Assembly: GCF_902498995.1 (NCBI RefSeq) | Contig: NZ_CABVLY010000021.1 | Coordinates: forward strand, 1-64,000 | Origin: Burkholderia anthina | GTDB lineage: Bacteria > Pseudomonadota > Gammaproteobacteria > Burkholderiales > Burkholderiaceae | Length of the DNA: 64,000 nt | Direction: 5' to 3' | Shown here: piece after piece, positions 6,518-15,906 of the stretch | How positions within the stretch are numbered: the stretch's first letter is position 1 | Layout of the letters: each line of letters starts with the position of its first letter | Notes under the pieces: generated by a model | What the model saw: only the letters and a program-made list of their open reading frames with translations | Told to the model about the DNA's origin: nothing | The model's database searches: none | Position numbers and translations under genes: made by a program

Positions 6518-8872
6518 ATGTCGTCTACCTTCGCCGCGCGACCGTCGCGCGGTCGGCTCGCACTTGCGTGCGCGGCCGCTTTTGCCTGGCCGGCTGCACA
6601 AGCGGCTTCGATCGACGGCGCGTCGTCCGATCCGGCACCGGGTGGCGCCGGCCATCCGGCCCGCAGCGCTGCCACGGTCGCCACGGTTGTACCCGCGCCG
6701 ACGGGCGACACGCTGACCGCGGTCAGCGTGACCGCCCAGCGGCAACCCGTCGATCCGAATACGCCGGCCGTCGTCGAGTCGATCACGCGCGAGCAGATCG
6801 ACGCGCATACCAACGTCACCACCGAGGACGCGCTGAAGTACGCGCCGAACCTGATGGTTCGCAAGCGCTACATCGGCGACCGCAACAGCGTGTTCGCCGG
6901 CCGCGACTTCAACGAATTGCAGAGCGCGCGCGGGCTCGTCTACGCCGATGGCCTGCTGCTGTCGAACTTGCTCGGCTCGAGCTACGCGTATCCGCCGCGC
7001 TGGTCGCTGATTTCCCCCGACGATATCGCGCGCGTCGACGTGCTTTACGGCCCCTTTTCCGCGCTGTATCCCGGCAACGCGATCGGCTCGACCGTGCTGC
7101 TGACGACGCGTCGCCCCGAAAAACTCGAGGCGTCGCTGTCGACGCAGTTCTTCACGCAGCGCTACCACGACGGCTACGGGGTCGCGGACAGCTTCGGCGG
7201 CAACCACCAGACTGCCCGGATCGCGAACCGCGTCGGCAAGTTCTGGTTTTCGCTGTCGCTCGACCGGCTGGAGAACGACGGTCAGCCGATGCAGTATGCG
7301 AGCCCCAATGCCGCATACAACCCGAAGCTCGGCGCCGCGGTGCCCGTGACGGGCGCGGCGACCGACATCGGGCCCAACGGCTCGCCGCGCACGATCGTCG
7401 GCGCGCAGACCATCGAGCGAACCGAGCAGCTCAACGAGACGGTCCGGATGGGTTATGCGTTCACCGACCACGTCGACGCGACGCTGACGCTCGGACACTG
7501 GGAGAACCACTACCGGCAGCACGGCGAAACTTTCCTGCGCGATGCGGCCGGCAATCCCGTCTACGGCGGCAACGTGTCGATCGGCGGTCAGAACATGACC
7601 GTCGCACCGGGCGCGTTCGCGCCGCAGCAAGGCGACCAGGAGAACTGGCTCTACGCGCTCGGTCTGAACGGCCGGCTCGATTCGGGCTGGCGGCTGTCGG
7701 GCGTGGTGTCGGCGTACGACGTGTCGCGCGACGTGCTGCGCGCCGCGTCGACCGTGCAGGGCGGCGCGGGCACGCTGTTCCAGGGCGACGGCACGGGCTG
7801 GCGCACGCTCGACCTGAAGGCCGAGGCGCCGGAAGTGAAGGGCCACACGTTCACGTTCGGCTATCACTACGACAACTATTTCCTGCGCAACATCACGTAC
7901 AACACGGCCGACTGGCTCGCCGGGCCGACCACGTCGGTCGCGAACGTCTATCAGGGCGACACGCGCACGCAGGCGCTGTTCGCGCAGGATGCGTGGCGAT
8001 TCGCGCCCGGCTGGCTCGCGACGCTGGGCCTGCGCTACGAGCGCTGGGATGCGTACGGCGGCGCGCTCGGCAACGCGAACGGCACGCTCGGTTATGCGGA
8101 CCGCGGCGCGAACGCGCTGTCGCCGAAGGTCGCGGTGCAATGGGACGCGACCGACGTCTGGCGTTTCCGGCTGTCGTTCGCGACCGGCACGCGCTTCCCG
8201 ACGGTCGGGGAGCTGTTCCAGGGCACGATCTCGAACAACGCGATCGTCAACAACAATCCGAACCTGCGGCCCGAGAAGGCGATCGACTGGGACTTCACGG
8301 CCGAGCGCGACGTGGGCGTGGGCGTCGTGCGCGCGAGCGTGTTCCAGAGCGATCTGCGCGACTCGATCTACAGCCAGACGACGGTATCGGGTGCCTCGAG
8401 CATCACCAATATCTCGAACGTCGACCGAGTGCGCGCGCGCGGCGTCGAACTCGCGTTCAGCGGCCAGAACGTCGGGCTGCGCGGGCTCGATATCGACGCG
8501 AACGTATCGGCAACCCATGCGCAGATCCTTGCCGACGCCGCGAACCCGGCGTACGTCGGCGCGCGCTTTCCGCGCATCCCGCGCATGCGCGCGAACCTGC
8601 TCGCGTCGTATCGCTTCGACGAGCACTGGCTCGCGAGCGTCGGCGTCCGCTATTCGGGCCGCCAGTTCAACACGCTCGACAACAGCGACGTGAATCCGGA
8701 CGTCTACGGCGGCACGAGCATCTTCACGATCGTGGACCTGAAGGCGCGCTACCGGTTCGACCGTCACTGGACCGCGTCGGTCGGCATCGACAACCTGACG
8801 GACCGTCGCTACTACGTATTCCACCCGTATCCGGGCCGCACTTTCTATGGAGAATTGAAATGGTCGCTGTGA
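6518..8872 (+). CDS. TonB-dependent outer-membrane receptor, probable copper-repressed importer
   Basis: 784-residue receptor with a signal peptide ending near AAQAAS, a TonB-box-like segment (DTLTAVSVTA, about residues 68-77), a plug domain (about 80-200, with TTEDALKYAPNLMVRKR and VDVLYGPFSALYPGNAIG) and a 22-strand beta-barrel ending in WSL. It would bring a substrate across the outer membrane using TonB energy. The cruR-type leader and the metal-binding-looking partners downstream suggest copper or a copper chelate; this is inference from context. The ATG at 6518 follows AGGAA. Its stop overlaps the start of the next gene by 13 bases, so the two are probably translationally coupled. Confidence 0.88.
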   Translation: MSSTFAARPSRGRLALACAAAFAWPAAQAASIDGASSDPAPGGAGHPARSAATVATVVPAPTGDTLTAVSVTAQRQPVDPNTPAVVESITREQIDAHTNVTTEDALKYAPNLMVRKRYIGDRNSVFAGRDFNELQSARGLVYADGLLLSNLLGSSYAYPPRWSLISPDDIARVDVLYGPFSALYPGNAIGSTVLLTTRRPEKLEASLSTQFFTQRYHDGYGVADSFGGNHQTARIANRVGKFWFSLSLDRLENDGQPMQYASPNAAYNPKLGAAVPVTGAATDIGPNGSPRTIVGAQTIERTEQLNETVRMGYAFTDHVDATLTLGHWENHYRQHGETFLRDAAGNPVYGGNVSIGGQNMTVAPGAFAPQQGDQENWLYALGLNGRLDSGWRLSGVVSAYDVSRDVLRAASTVQGGAGTLFQGDGTGWRTLDLKAEAPEVKGHTFTFGYHYDNYFLRNITYNTADWLAGPTTSVANVYQGDTRTQALFAQDAWRFAPGWLATLGLRYERWDAYGGALGNANGTLGYADRGANALSPKVAVQWDATDVWRFRLSFATGTRFPTVGELFQGTISNNAIVNNNPNLRPEKAIDWDFTAERDVGVGVVRASVFQSDLRDSIYSQTTVSGASSITNISNVDRVRARGVELAFSGQNVGLRGLDIDANVSATHAQILADAANPAYVGARFPRIPRMRANLLASYRFDEHWLASVGVRYSGRQFNTLDNSDVNPDVYGGTSIFTIVDLKARYRFDRHWTASVGIDNLTDRRYYVFHPYPGRTFYGELKWSL

Positions 8873-10119
8873 AATCGTTCGCGGCAGGCTGCGCGCTGTG
8901 GCTCGCGGCGCTGTCGCCCGCCGGCGCGCACGATGCGCCGAAGGCCGCCGATCCGCATGCCGCGCACATGAGCATGCAGGCCGCGCCGGCGCAACAGAAG
9001 CAGCCGCTCGCGACCGGCGCCGCCTTCGACGCGCGGCATCGGCTGTGGGTCGCATGGGTCGAAGGCGCGCACGTCGTCGTCGCGCATTCCGGCGATGCGG
9101 GCCGGACGTTGTCCGCGCCCGTGATCGTCAACGCGATGCCGGAGCCGATCTATACGAGCGCGGAGAATCGGCCGAAGGTCGCGACGAGCCCGGATGGCCG
9201 CGCAGTGTACGTGTCGTGGTCGATGCCGCTCGATGCGCCGTACACCGGCATGGTGCGCTTCTCGCGTTCGCTCGACGGCGGCGTGACCTGGAGCGTGCCC
9301 GTCACCGTCCATCGCGACCGGCAGGCGATCACGCACCGTTTCGACATGATGGCGGTCGACCCGGCCGGCAACATCGCGATCGCATGGATCGACAAGCGCG
9401 ATCTCGTCGCGGCGAAAGCGGCGGGGCAGGCATACGAAGGCGCGGCCGTGTACTACGCGGTGTCGCGCGACGGCGGCGCGTCGTTCGAGCCCGAGCGCAA
9501 GGTGACCGACCACACGTGCGAATGCTGCCGCATCGCGATGGCGATCGACCCGGCCGGACATATCGAAGCCGTGTGGCGCAACGTATTCCCGGGGCAGATT
9601 CGCGATCATGCGCTGGCGGTGTTGCCGGTGTCGGCATCGGCGCCCGTCGTGCCCGTCCGTGCGACGTTCTCGAACTGGCATGTCGAGGCGTGCCCCGAGC
9701 ACGGGCCGGCACTCGCGATCACGCCGGACGGTACGCGCCATCTGGCGTGGTTCGGCGTCGTCGACGGTCGTGCCGACGTGTTCTATTCGCGCATCGGCGC
9801 CGACGGCCGGCCGCTCGGCACGCCGTGGGCATTCGGCGAGAATCCCGCGGTGCCGGCCGAGCAGGCGTCGCATGCGGCGCTCGTCGCGCACGGCGATGTC
9901 GTCTGGCTCGCGTGGAAGGCGTTCGACGGCGAAACGATGCAGATCAAGCTGCGTCGCTCGGACGATCGCGGCGAGCATTGGTCGGTGCCGCGCGTGATCG
10001 CGGCGACGGCGGGTGCGAGCGACAATCCGCAATTGCTCGACGATGCCGGGCGCATCTACCTGTCGTGGCGTACGCGGAACGACGGCTATCGGCTGATTCC
10101 CGTGGAGGGCGCGCAATGA
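8860..10119 (+). CDS. Periplasmic BNR-repeat (sialidase-like) protein
   Basis: 419 residues with a signal peptide (residues 1-23, ending SPAGA), giving a predicted mature N-terminal His24, then a His/Met-rich stretch (DPHAAHMSMQ). The body is a six-bladed beta-propeller type with Asp boxes such as SRSLDGGVTWS (about 135-145), SRDGGASFE and RRSDDRGEHWS. It has an unusual Cys cluster HTCECC (218-223) and another Cys-His site (EACPEHG). I see no catalytic sialidase residues that would justify a glycosidase call. As the third gene of a cruR-type operon, it is more likely a periplasmic metal-handling partner of the receptor. GGAGA precedes the ATG, which overlaps the receptor stop; the next gene overlaps by ATGA. 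Confidence 0.7.
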   Translation: MVAVKSFAAGCALWLAALSPAGAHDAPKAADPHAAHMSMQAAPAQQKQPLATGAAFDARHRLWVAWVEGAHVVVAHSGDAGRTLSAPVIVNAMPEPIYTSAENRPKVATSPDGRAVYVSWSMPLDAPYTGMVRFSRSLDGGVTWSVPVTVHRDRQAITHRFDMMAVDPAGNIAIAWIDKRDLVAAKAAGQAYEGAAVYYAVSRDGGASFEPERKVTDHTCECCRIAMAIDPAGHIEAVWRNVFPGQIRDHALAVLPVSASAPVVPVRATFSNWHVEACPEHGPALAITPDGTRHLAWFGVVDGRADVFYSRIGADGRPLGTPWAFGENPAVPAEQASHAALVAHGDVVWLAWKAFDGETMQIKLRRSDDRGEHWSVPRVIAATAGASDNPQLLDDAGRIYLSWRTRNDGYRLIPVEGAQ

Positions 10120-10598
10120 AACGGCTGATTGGATTGCTCTGCGCGGTACTTGCCAGTGTGCCGGCGTGGGCCGGCGAACTGCAGCCGCTGCATGCGGCCG
10201 ATGTGGCGAAGCTGTATGCGAGTGCGCACGAACGGCCGCTCGCGATCGAGATCTGGTCGCTCGATTGCGGTTACTGCCGCGAGAACGCCGCGCACCTCGT
10301 TACATGGCAGCGCCTGCATCCGGACGTGCAGCTCGCAATGGTCGCGATGGATGCGTACGACGACAACGGTGCGGCGATCGCGCAGGCGCTTGCGCAAATG
10401 AACCTGCCGCCGCAGGTCGCGCAGTATGCGAATGCGGAGCCGATGCCCGAGCGTTTGCGCGCGGCGCTCGATGCGGGTTGGCGAGGGGAGATGCCGCGTA
10501 CCGTGTGGATCGGACGCGATGGCGCACGTGATGCGCGCAGCGGCTTGCTGACGACCGACGTGCTCGACGGCTGGCTGCAGCGCGGCAAGCGCCGCTGA
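10116..10598 (+). CDS. Periplasmic thioredoxin-like protein
   Basis: 160 residues: a signal peptide cut after PAWA (residue 19), then a thioredoxin-fold core with SLDCGYCREN, giving redox Cys51 and Cys54 (C-G-Y-C), and a cis-Pro candidate at GEMPRTVWIG. It would act in the periplasm on disulfides or bound metal. Its start overlaps the stop of the BNR-repeat gene in an ATGA, so it belongs to the cruR-type operon and probably keeps the cysteine cluster of that partner reduced, an inference. No terminator with a U tract follows on this strand. Confidence 0.8.
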   Translation: MKRLIGLLCAVLASVPAWAGELQPLHAADVAKLYASAHERPLAIEIWSLDCGYCRENAAHLVTWQRLHPDVQLAMVAMDAYDDNGAAIAQALAQMNLPPQVAQYANAEPMPERLRAALDAGWRGEMPRTVWIGRDGARDARSGLLTTDVLDGWLQRGKRR

Positions 10599-10642
10599 AA
10601 CGGGCGGCGGCGCGCGAGGGATGCCGCGCGCCGCGTCGATGC

Positions 10643-10663
10643 AAAAACGCGCCCGAAGGCGCG
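10643..10663 (-). terminator. Terminator of the GlsB-like gene
   Basis: CGCGCC (10648-10653) pairs with GGCGCG (10658-10663) around CGAA. On the minus strand the stem is followed by TTTTTGC. It lies just after the stop codon of the 10675-10929 gene. Confidence 0.8.
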
Positions 10664-10674
10664 CGAGAAGATCG

Positions 10675-10929
10675 TCAGGCCGCTCGCCTGAATAGCCGGA
10701 TCACGAACAGCAGGATCACGGCGCCGATGACCGCGATGATCACCGAGCCGATGAAGCCGCTGCCGATGCTGATGCCGAGCAGCCCGGCAAGCCAGCCGCC
10801 GATCACCGCGCCGACGATACCGACGATGATGTCGACGATCAGGCCGAACCCGCCGCCCTTGACGAGCACGCCCGCCAGCCAGCCGGCGATTGCGCCGATG
10901 ATGAGCCACATAATCAAGCCATGAGTCAT
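10675..10929 (-). CDS. GlsB/YeaQ/YmgE family stress membrane protein
   Basis: 84-residue inner-membrane protein with three hydrophobic, glycine-rich helices: WLIIGAIAGWLAGVLV, then VDIIVGIVGAVIGGWLAGLL, then SVIIAVIGAVILLFVIRLF. A short basic C-terminus RRAA follows. The pattern GAIAGWLAG...GGGFG...GIVGAVIGGW is the family signature (transglycosylase-associated protein). Family members are induced by acid, oxidative or stationary-phase stress; molecular function is unknown. The ATG at 10929 has AGGAGAGG upstream and is preferred over the ATG six codons later. It is monocistronic with its own terminator. Confidence 0.92.
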   Translation of the reverse strand: MTHGLIMWLIIGAIAGWLAGVLVKGGGFGLIVDIIVGIVGAVIGGWLAGLLGISIGSGFIGSVIIAVIGAVILLFVIRLFRRAA

Positions 10930-11105
10930 GGTGATCCTCTCCTTTGTTGAGTCGAAATGACCGGACGTCGGCTGTTTCGCCGCAAGCTACGTGAGGGCGG
11001 CATTGCGACTGCCGCGCCGCCCACGCAATGTAACGCGATAGACGGGTCGGAATCGTTAAGTAATGTTATGCACCCTTAACCGGTTTTTCCAGGGGATTCG
11101 TCTGC

Positions 11106-11195
11106 CTACGGCGCGGCGCGTGCGCAGACGATGAGCGGTGAAATGAATTTGTAATGTTCGGGCGGCAGAAGCGGTGCGATTGCGTCGTGCGTCAT
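11106..11195 (-). CDS. Possible 29-residue coupled mini-ORF
   Basis: A 29-codon frame (MTHDAIAPLLPPEHYKF onwards, ending VCARAAP) whose ATG overlaps the stop of the DUF2783 gene in an ATGA. That gene in turn overlaps the FAD monooxygenase in the same way. The geometry suggests translational coupling, but the peptide is too short for any family assignment. It could be the remnant of a third operon gene. Codon use is mixed, with several A/T third positions. Confidence 0.3.
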   Translation of the reverse strand: MTHDAIAPLLPPEHYKFISPLIVCARAAP

Positions 11196-11404
11196 CGTCC
11201 GGGCGTTGGCGCCGGTTCGGCTGCCTCGGGCAGGCCGTCGCCGGCCTCGTCGATCAGTCGGGTGACGGTTGCGGCGTCGCCGATCGTTTCGATTGCGAGC
11301 AGTGCAAAACGGGCAAGAAAAAGCGATGCGCCGGTTTCGCCGATGCGCGTCATCGTGCGGCACAGATCGGTATAGAGGGTGTCGCGTTCGGTGTCGGTCA
11401 TCAT
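11192..11404 (-). CDS. DUF2783 family small protein
   Basis: 70-residue helical protein with the motif DTLYTDLCRTMTRIGE followed by LFLARFALLAIETIGD and RLIDEAGDGL, which I recognise as the DUF2783 pattern. Members are commonly encoded beside flavin-dependent hydroxylases; their function is unknown. The start overlaps the monooxygenase stop by ATGA (two adjacent ATGs, at 11404 and 11401), so the two are translationally coupled. The Pro-rich C-terminus AAEPAPTPGR is variable in such proteins. Confidence 0.75.
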   Translation of the reverse strand: MMTDTERDTLYTDLCRTMTRIGETGASLFLARFALLAIETIGDAATVTRLIDEAGDGLPEAAEPAPTPGR

Positions 11405-13134
11405 GCGTTCTCTTGAAGGTCGGACGACGTGCGCGGGTGGAGCGCGCGGTCGAGGGCATTGCCGAGGTCGTCGGCGCGGGCGTCGTGCCAGCGGCCGAGT
11501 ACGTGGCCGTCCGGCCGCACGAGATAGACGGTGCCCTCGCGTGCGCCGTACAGGTCGAACAGCCGGCCGTCGGCATCGTAGCCGCGGCACGCGCGGTATC
11601 GCGGTGCCGCGCGCCGTGCCAGCGTGACGAGCGAGAACGGCAGTCCGGCGTCCCGCAGGCGCCGTTCGAGTTCGACGAGAGACGGGCGGGGCACGCCGTC
11701 GGACGTGAAGCACAGCGCGGTGAAGCGCGGGCCGACGAGATCGGTCAGGTGGCCGGGGGTTGCGCCGTCGTCATGCGATGCCTGCAGCATCAGCGGACAT
11801 TCCGCGAGTACCGTGCCCGGCGCCGGCCCGGCCGAAAACGCATCGCGCTCAGGCATATTGAGCGGCGACGCGGCATACGCGATCGCGGACGTCTGGCGCG
11901 GATTGATCAGCGAACGCAACGCCGGATGCCGGACCGCGAGCGTCAGCACGGCCTTGCGCATCAGGTCGAACGCGAACGACGGCGGCGCCATGAACTCGGT
12001 GCTTTTCGTGCCGTAGCGCAGGTTCTCGTGCGTCGCGAACACGCGTTCGTCCGAATAGCTGTCGAGCAGCGCGTCCGATGCGAGGCCGCGGATCACGAAC
12101 GCCAGTTTCCACGCGACGTTGTCGGCGTCGTCGATGCCCGAATTCGCGCCGCGCACACCGAAGATCGGCACCAGATGCGTGGCGTCGCCGCAGAACAGCA
12201 CGCGATCGTGCCGGTAGCGCTCGAGCGTCAGGGCGTTCGCCTTGTAGATCGTGATCCAGATCGGCGACCAGTCGCCGCGCTCGCCCATCATGTCGAGCAG
12301 GTTCTGCACGCGCGGGATCACGTTTTCGGGTTTCACCGCGGCGTCGGGATCCTCGTCGTCGCGCAACTGGTAGTCGATGCGCCAGACGTTGTCGGGCTGC
12401 TTGTGGACGAGCACCGTCGAGCCGGGGTTCGACGCCGGGTCGAAGTACGCGAGCCGTTCGGTCGGCCGGTCGCTGTCGAGCGCGATGTCGACGATCACGT
12501 AGCGGCCTTCGTAGCGCGTGCCGTGAAGCGACAGGCCGAGCGCATCGCGCATCGTGCTGCGTCCGCCGTCGCTCGCGACGATCCAGTCGGCGTCGAGCGC
12601 ATAGCTGCCGAGCGGCGTATCGACGTCCAGACGCGCGCCGTCCGGATGCTGCGTCACGCCCGCGACCTTCGTCTGCCAGCGGATCTCGATGAGTTCGGGG
12701 CGGCGCAGCGCGGCGTCGAGCAGGAACTGCTCGATGTGATATTGCGCGAGGTTCACCATCGGCGGCAGCTTCTGGTTCTCGTCCTGCGGCATCGTGAAAT
12801 GCAGCACTTCGTCGCGGCGGTAGAAGCTGCGCCCGCCTGCCCACGGCAGCCCGACGCGCAGGAAGTCGTCGAGCGCACCGAGCCGCTCGATGATCTCGAG
12901 GCTGCGTCGCGAGATGCAGATCGCGCGGCTGCCGTGGCAGACCGAATCGTCCGCTTCGAGCAGCACGCTGCGAATGCCGTGGTTCGCGAGGCCGAGCGCG
13001 ACGGCGAGCCCGACCGGGCCGCCGCCGACGATCGCGACGCGGTGTCGTTGCGTATCGACGCCGTCGCTGCAGGCGGGCAGATGCGCAGGGTAGCGTTCGG
13101 CGACGAACGGGTATGGTTTGAATTCGATGGCCAT
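11401..13134 (-). CDS. FAD-dependent aromatic-ring hydroxylase-like monooxygenase
   Basis: 577-residue group A flavoprotein monooxygenase using FAD and NAD(P)H to hydroxylate a phenol-like substrate. Evidence: the dinucleotide fold VAIVGGGPVGLAVALGLA (about residues 33-50), the DG motif region IVASDGGRSTMRDALG (about 180), the GD motif LFCGDATHLVPIFGVRGANSG (about 300-320), and a C-terminal thioredoxin-like domain (REGTVYLVRPDGHV) as in MhpA and phenol hydroxylases. The ATG at 13134 (MAIEFKPYPF) is preferred over 13236. Downstream it is coupled to DUF2783; 172 bases upstream a LuxR-type regulator is encoded on the same strand and may control it. The substrate is not evident. Confidence 0.85.
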   Translation of the reverse strand: MAIEFKPYPFVAERYPAHLPACSDGVDTQRHRVAIVGGGPVGLAVALGLANHGIRSVLLEADDSVCHGSRAICISRRSLEIIERLGALDDFLRVGLPWAGGRSFYRRDEVLHFTMPQDENQKLPPMVNLAQYHIEQFLLDAALRRPELIEIRWQTKVAGVTQHPDGARLDVDTPLGSYALDADWIVASDGGRSTMRDALGLSLHGTRYEGRYVIVDIALDSDRPTERLAYFDPASNPGSTVLVHKQPDNVWRIDYQLRDDEDPDAAVKPENVIPRVQNLLDMMGERGDWSPIWITIYKANALTLERYRHDRVLFCGDATHLVPIFGVRGANSGIDDADNVAWKLAFVIRGLASDALLDSYSDERVFATHENLRYGTKSTEFMAPPSFAFDLMRKAVLTLAVRHPALRSLINPRQTSAIAYAASPLNMPERDAFSAGPAPGTVLAECPLMLQASHDDGATPGHLTDLVGPRFTALCFTSDGVPRPSLVELERRLRDAGLPFSLVTLARRAAPRYRACRGYDADGRLFDLYGAREGTVYLVRPDGHVLGRWHDARADDLGNALDRALHPRTSSDLQENA

Positions 13135-13306
13135 CGTTGGCTTCCGGGTTGCAGTGATCGAATGCGCACGCAATCGCGCGATGCGTGCGGCAGGTCGATG
13201 CAGTATGGAAGCCGCGCCGGGCGCGGCTGTCCCCATTCCGGGTACAGCGAACGGCAGCCGGCGGGCCGGGATTTACCCCGATACGGTCAGGACCGGCGGG
13301 CCGCGT

Positions 13307-14116
13307 TCAGGGTTGCAGGCACAGCGCAAACAACTGACGCTGGCTCGAGATGCCGAGGCGCCGGTACGCTCGCTTCTGGTAGGTGACGACGCTCGATGCC
13401 TTCACGCCGATCGTCTCGCCGATCTCGTGCGCGGTCTGGCCTTCGAGTACGCCGCGCAGCACGTCGAGTTCGCGCTTGGACAGCGCCGGGCATGCGGTGC
13501 GCAGCCGCGCGAGCATCAATTGCGGGATGCCGATCTGCGCCGAACCGGCGAGCGTGTAGTGATGCTGGGCGGCCTGCGCGATCAGCGGCGCGAGCGTTTC
13601 GATGGCTGCGATTTCGCGCGGCTGGAATGCGCCGCTTCGATGCGCGCGATACAGGTTGATCGACAGCCAGGTCGAATCGTTCGGCTGCATCAGCAGCGCG
13701 AGACGATCGGAGACGTCGGGGCCGCGATAGCAGGCCGCGCGGTACGCGTCGTGGCCGATTTCATCGCCGGCCTGCTGATGCAGCAGCACGTCGCGGCGAT
13801 GCGTGCCGCGGTGTGCTGCCGATACGATCTTCTGATTGCCGTCGAGTGCGTAGAAGTGTCGTGCATAGGTGTCGGCGACATCGCGCAGGTAGCGGCCGCC
13901 GCGATGATCGGCGACCGACATCGTGCGCGGCCGATTGCCGAACTCGTACGCGAAGATCGTGCACTGCGTGACGCACAGCGCATCGTCGAACAGCTTCAGG
14001 ATTTCGCCGGCGAACGCATTCGGCTCGCTGCCGCCGATCGCGGCGACGAGACCGGTCGCGCGGGATACATCCAGTTGCCCGCTGAGGTTCGGTCGCTCGA
14101 GACGCCAGGTGCGCAT
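13307..14116 (-). CDS. LuxR/GerE-type transcriptional regulator
   Basis: 269 residues. The last 60 form a LuxR-type helix-turn-helix: SKRELDVLRGVLEGQTAHEI then IGVKASSVVTYQKRAYRRLG. The N-terminal 200 residues are an unassigned sensor region, not a clear autoinducer domain or receiver (no phospho-Asp site). The ATG at 14116 gives a sensible N-terminus; the longer frame from 14293 would run through the tRNA-Thr terminator. It lies upstream of, and in line with, the FAD monooxygenase and DUF2783 genes and probably regulates them or itself. The ligand is unknown. Confidence 0.85.
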   Translation of the reverse strand: MRTWRLERPNLSGQLDVSRATGLVAAIGGSEPNAFAGEILKLFDDALCVTQCTIFAYEFGNRPRTMSVADHRGGRYLRDVADTYARHFYALDGNQKIVSAAHRGTHRRDVLLHQQAGDEIGHDAYRAACYRGPDVSDRLALLMQPNDSTWLSINLYRAHRSGAFQPREIAAIETLAPLIAQAAQHHYTLAGSAQIGIPQLMLARLRTACPALSKRELDVLRGVLEGQTAHEIGETIGVKASSVVTYQKRAYRRLGISSQRQLFALCLQP

Positions 14117-14276
14117 GATGCTCGGGAAGGGCGGGTGATCCGGCGATTGTAATCGGCGGTGCGCGGCACGTGAGTCGGGAGATGCCCGCAAGCGGTATCG
14201 GCGGGGAGAGGGCGTGCGTGCGATTTCGTGGATCGGAAATCGCAGCCGGAAACGTGATCCGTGACCAGAAAAGAGA

Positions 14277-14309
14277 AAAGGCCTGACAAGCATCGCTTGT
14301 CAGGCCTTT
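14277..14309 (-). terminator. Terminator of tRNA-Thr
   Basis: A perfect 15-base-pair stem, AAAGGCCTGACAAGC (14277-14291) against 14295-14309 with a three-base loop. On the minus strand it runs into TCTCTTTTC. It begins seven bases after the tRNA CCA end. Confidence 0.9.
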
Positions 14310-14315
14310 ATATCT

Positions 14316-14391
14316 TGGTGCCGGAGATAGGAGTCGAACCTACGACCTTCGCATTACGAATGCGCTGCTCTACCAACTGAGCTACACCGGC
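14316..14391 (-). tRNA. tRNA-Thr (CGT)
   Basis: Complete 76-base tRNA with encoded CCA (14316-14318 on the complementary strand). The anticodon loop TTCGTAA gives CGT, which reads ACG threonine codons. The anticodon and T arms (GCGCATTCGTAATGCG, GGTCGTAGGTTCGACTCC) are the same as in enterobacterial tRNA-Thr(CGT). It has its own promoter and terminator. Confidence 0.96.
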
Positions 14392-14405
14392 AGCAGAGAA
14401 ATGAA

Positions 14406-14435
14406 ATTATATGGTCAAATCCGAGATCTTGGCAA
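14406..14435 (-). promoter_or_regulatory. Promoter of tRNA-Thr
   Basis: On the minus strand TTGCCA, an 18-base spacer and a perfect TATAAT (14406-14411) precede the tRNA 5' end by 14 bases. The rest of the 14392-14599 gap carries no gene. Confidence 0.75.
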
Positions 14436-14599
14436 TAGATTTTGCGAATTTTTTTCAGCTTGCTACTGCTGCTTCGCGAAACCATCGATCCGGCGAACTG
14501 CCCGCTTTCACTTCACTGCGATGCAACCGGTTAGGGCCACATCGCGAAGGCGCGATTGTACTGACGTCTCGCACCTTCGTCTAGTGCTGCAGTGCAAAT

Positions 14600-15613
<1,014 letters not shown>

Positions 15614-15837
15614 GACTGACTCCGAAAGGCCAAAAATCCTTGAATTGCCGCAATTTTACCTGTCGTGCTTCCCGACCCGCCGGCTTTTTTCGTCCCGTTA
15701 CACGGCCGGGCGGCTGAAGCGGCCGGGGTGCGGCGGGCATGGCGCAGCAGATGCGCGCGGCAGCGGCGGGAAATCCGGGCGGCTGGCGCGGTGTCCGGCT
15801 CCGACCCCGCCCGCGCTCATGCAATCACGCAAGCAAC

Positions 15838-15874
15838 AAAAAAAGCCGGCGCCGCAACGGGGCGGCGCCGGCTT
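15838..15874 (-). terminator. Strong terminator of pepN
   Basis: AAGCCGGCGCCGC (15843-15855) pairs over 13 bases with 15862-15874 around a six-base loop. On the minus strand a seven-T tract (15838-15844) follows. It starts 33 bases after the pepN stop. The 15614-15837 gap upstream of fbp holds no convincing gene. Confidence 0.92.
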
Positions 15875-15906
15875 CGTCACGCACCAACGCGACGCGGGAG
15901 TGCGGG

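Noticed and set aside
8860..10119. Calling the BNR-repeat protein a sialidase
   Set aside because: Asp boxes define the propeller fold only; I could not find the catalytic Arg triad, Tyr/Glu pair in proper context, and the operon suggests metal handling.
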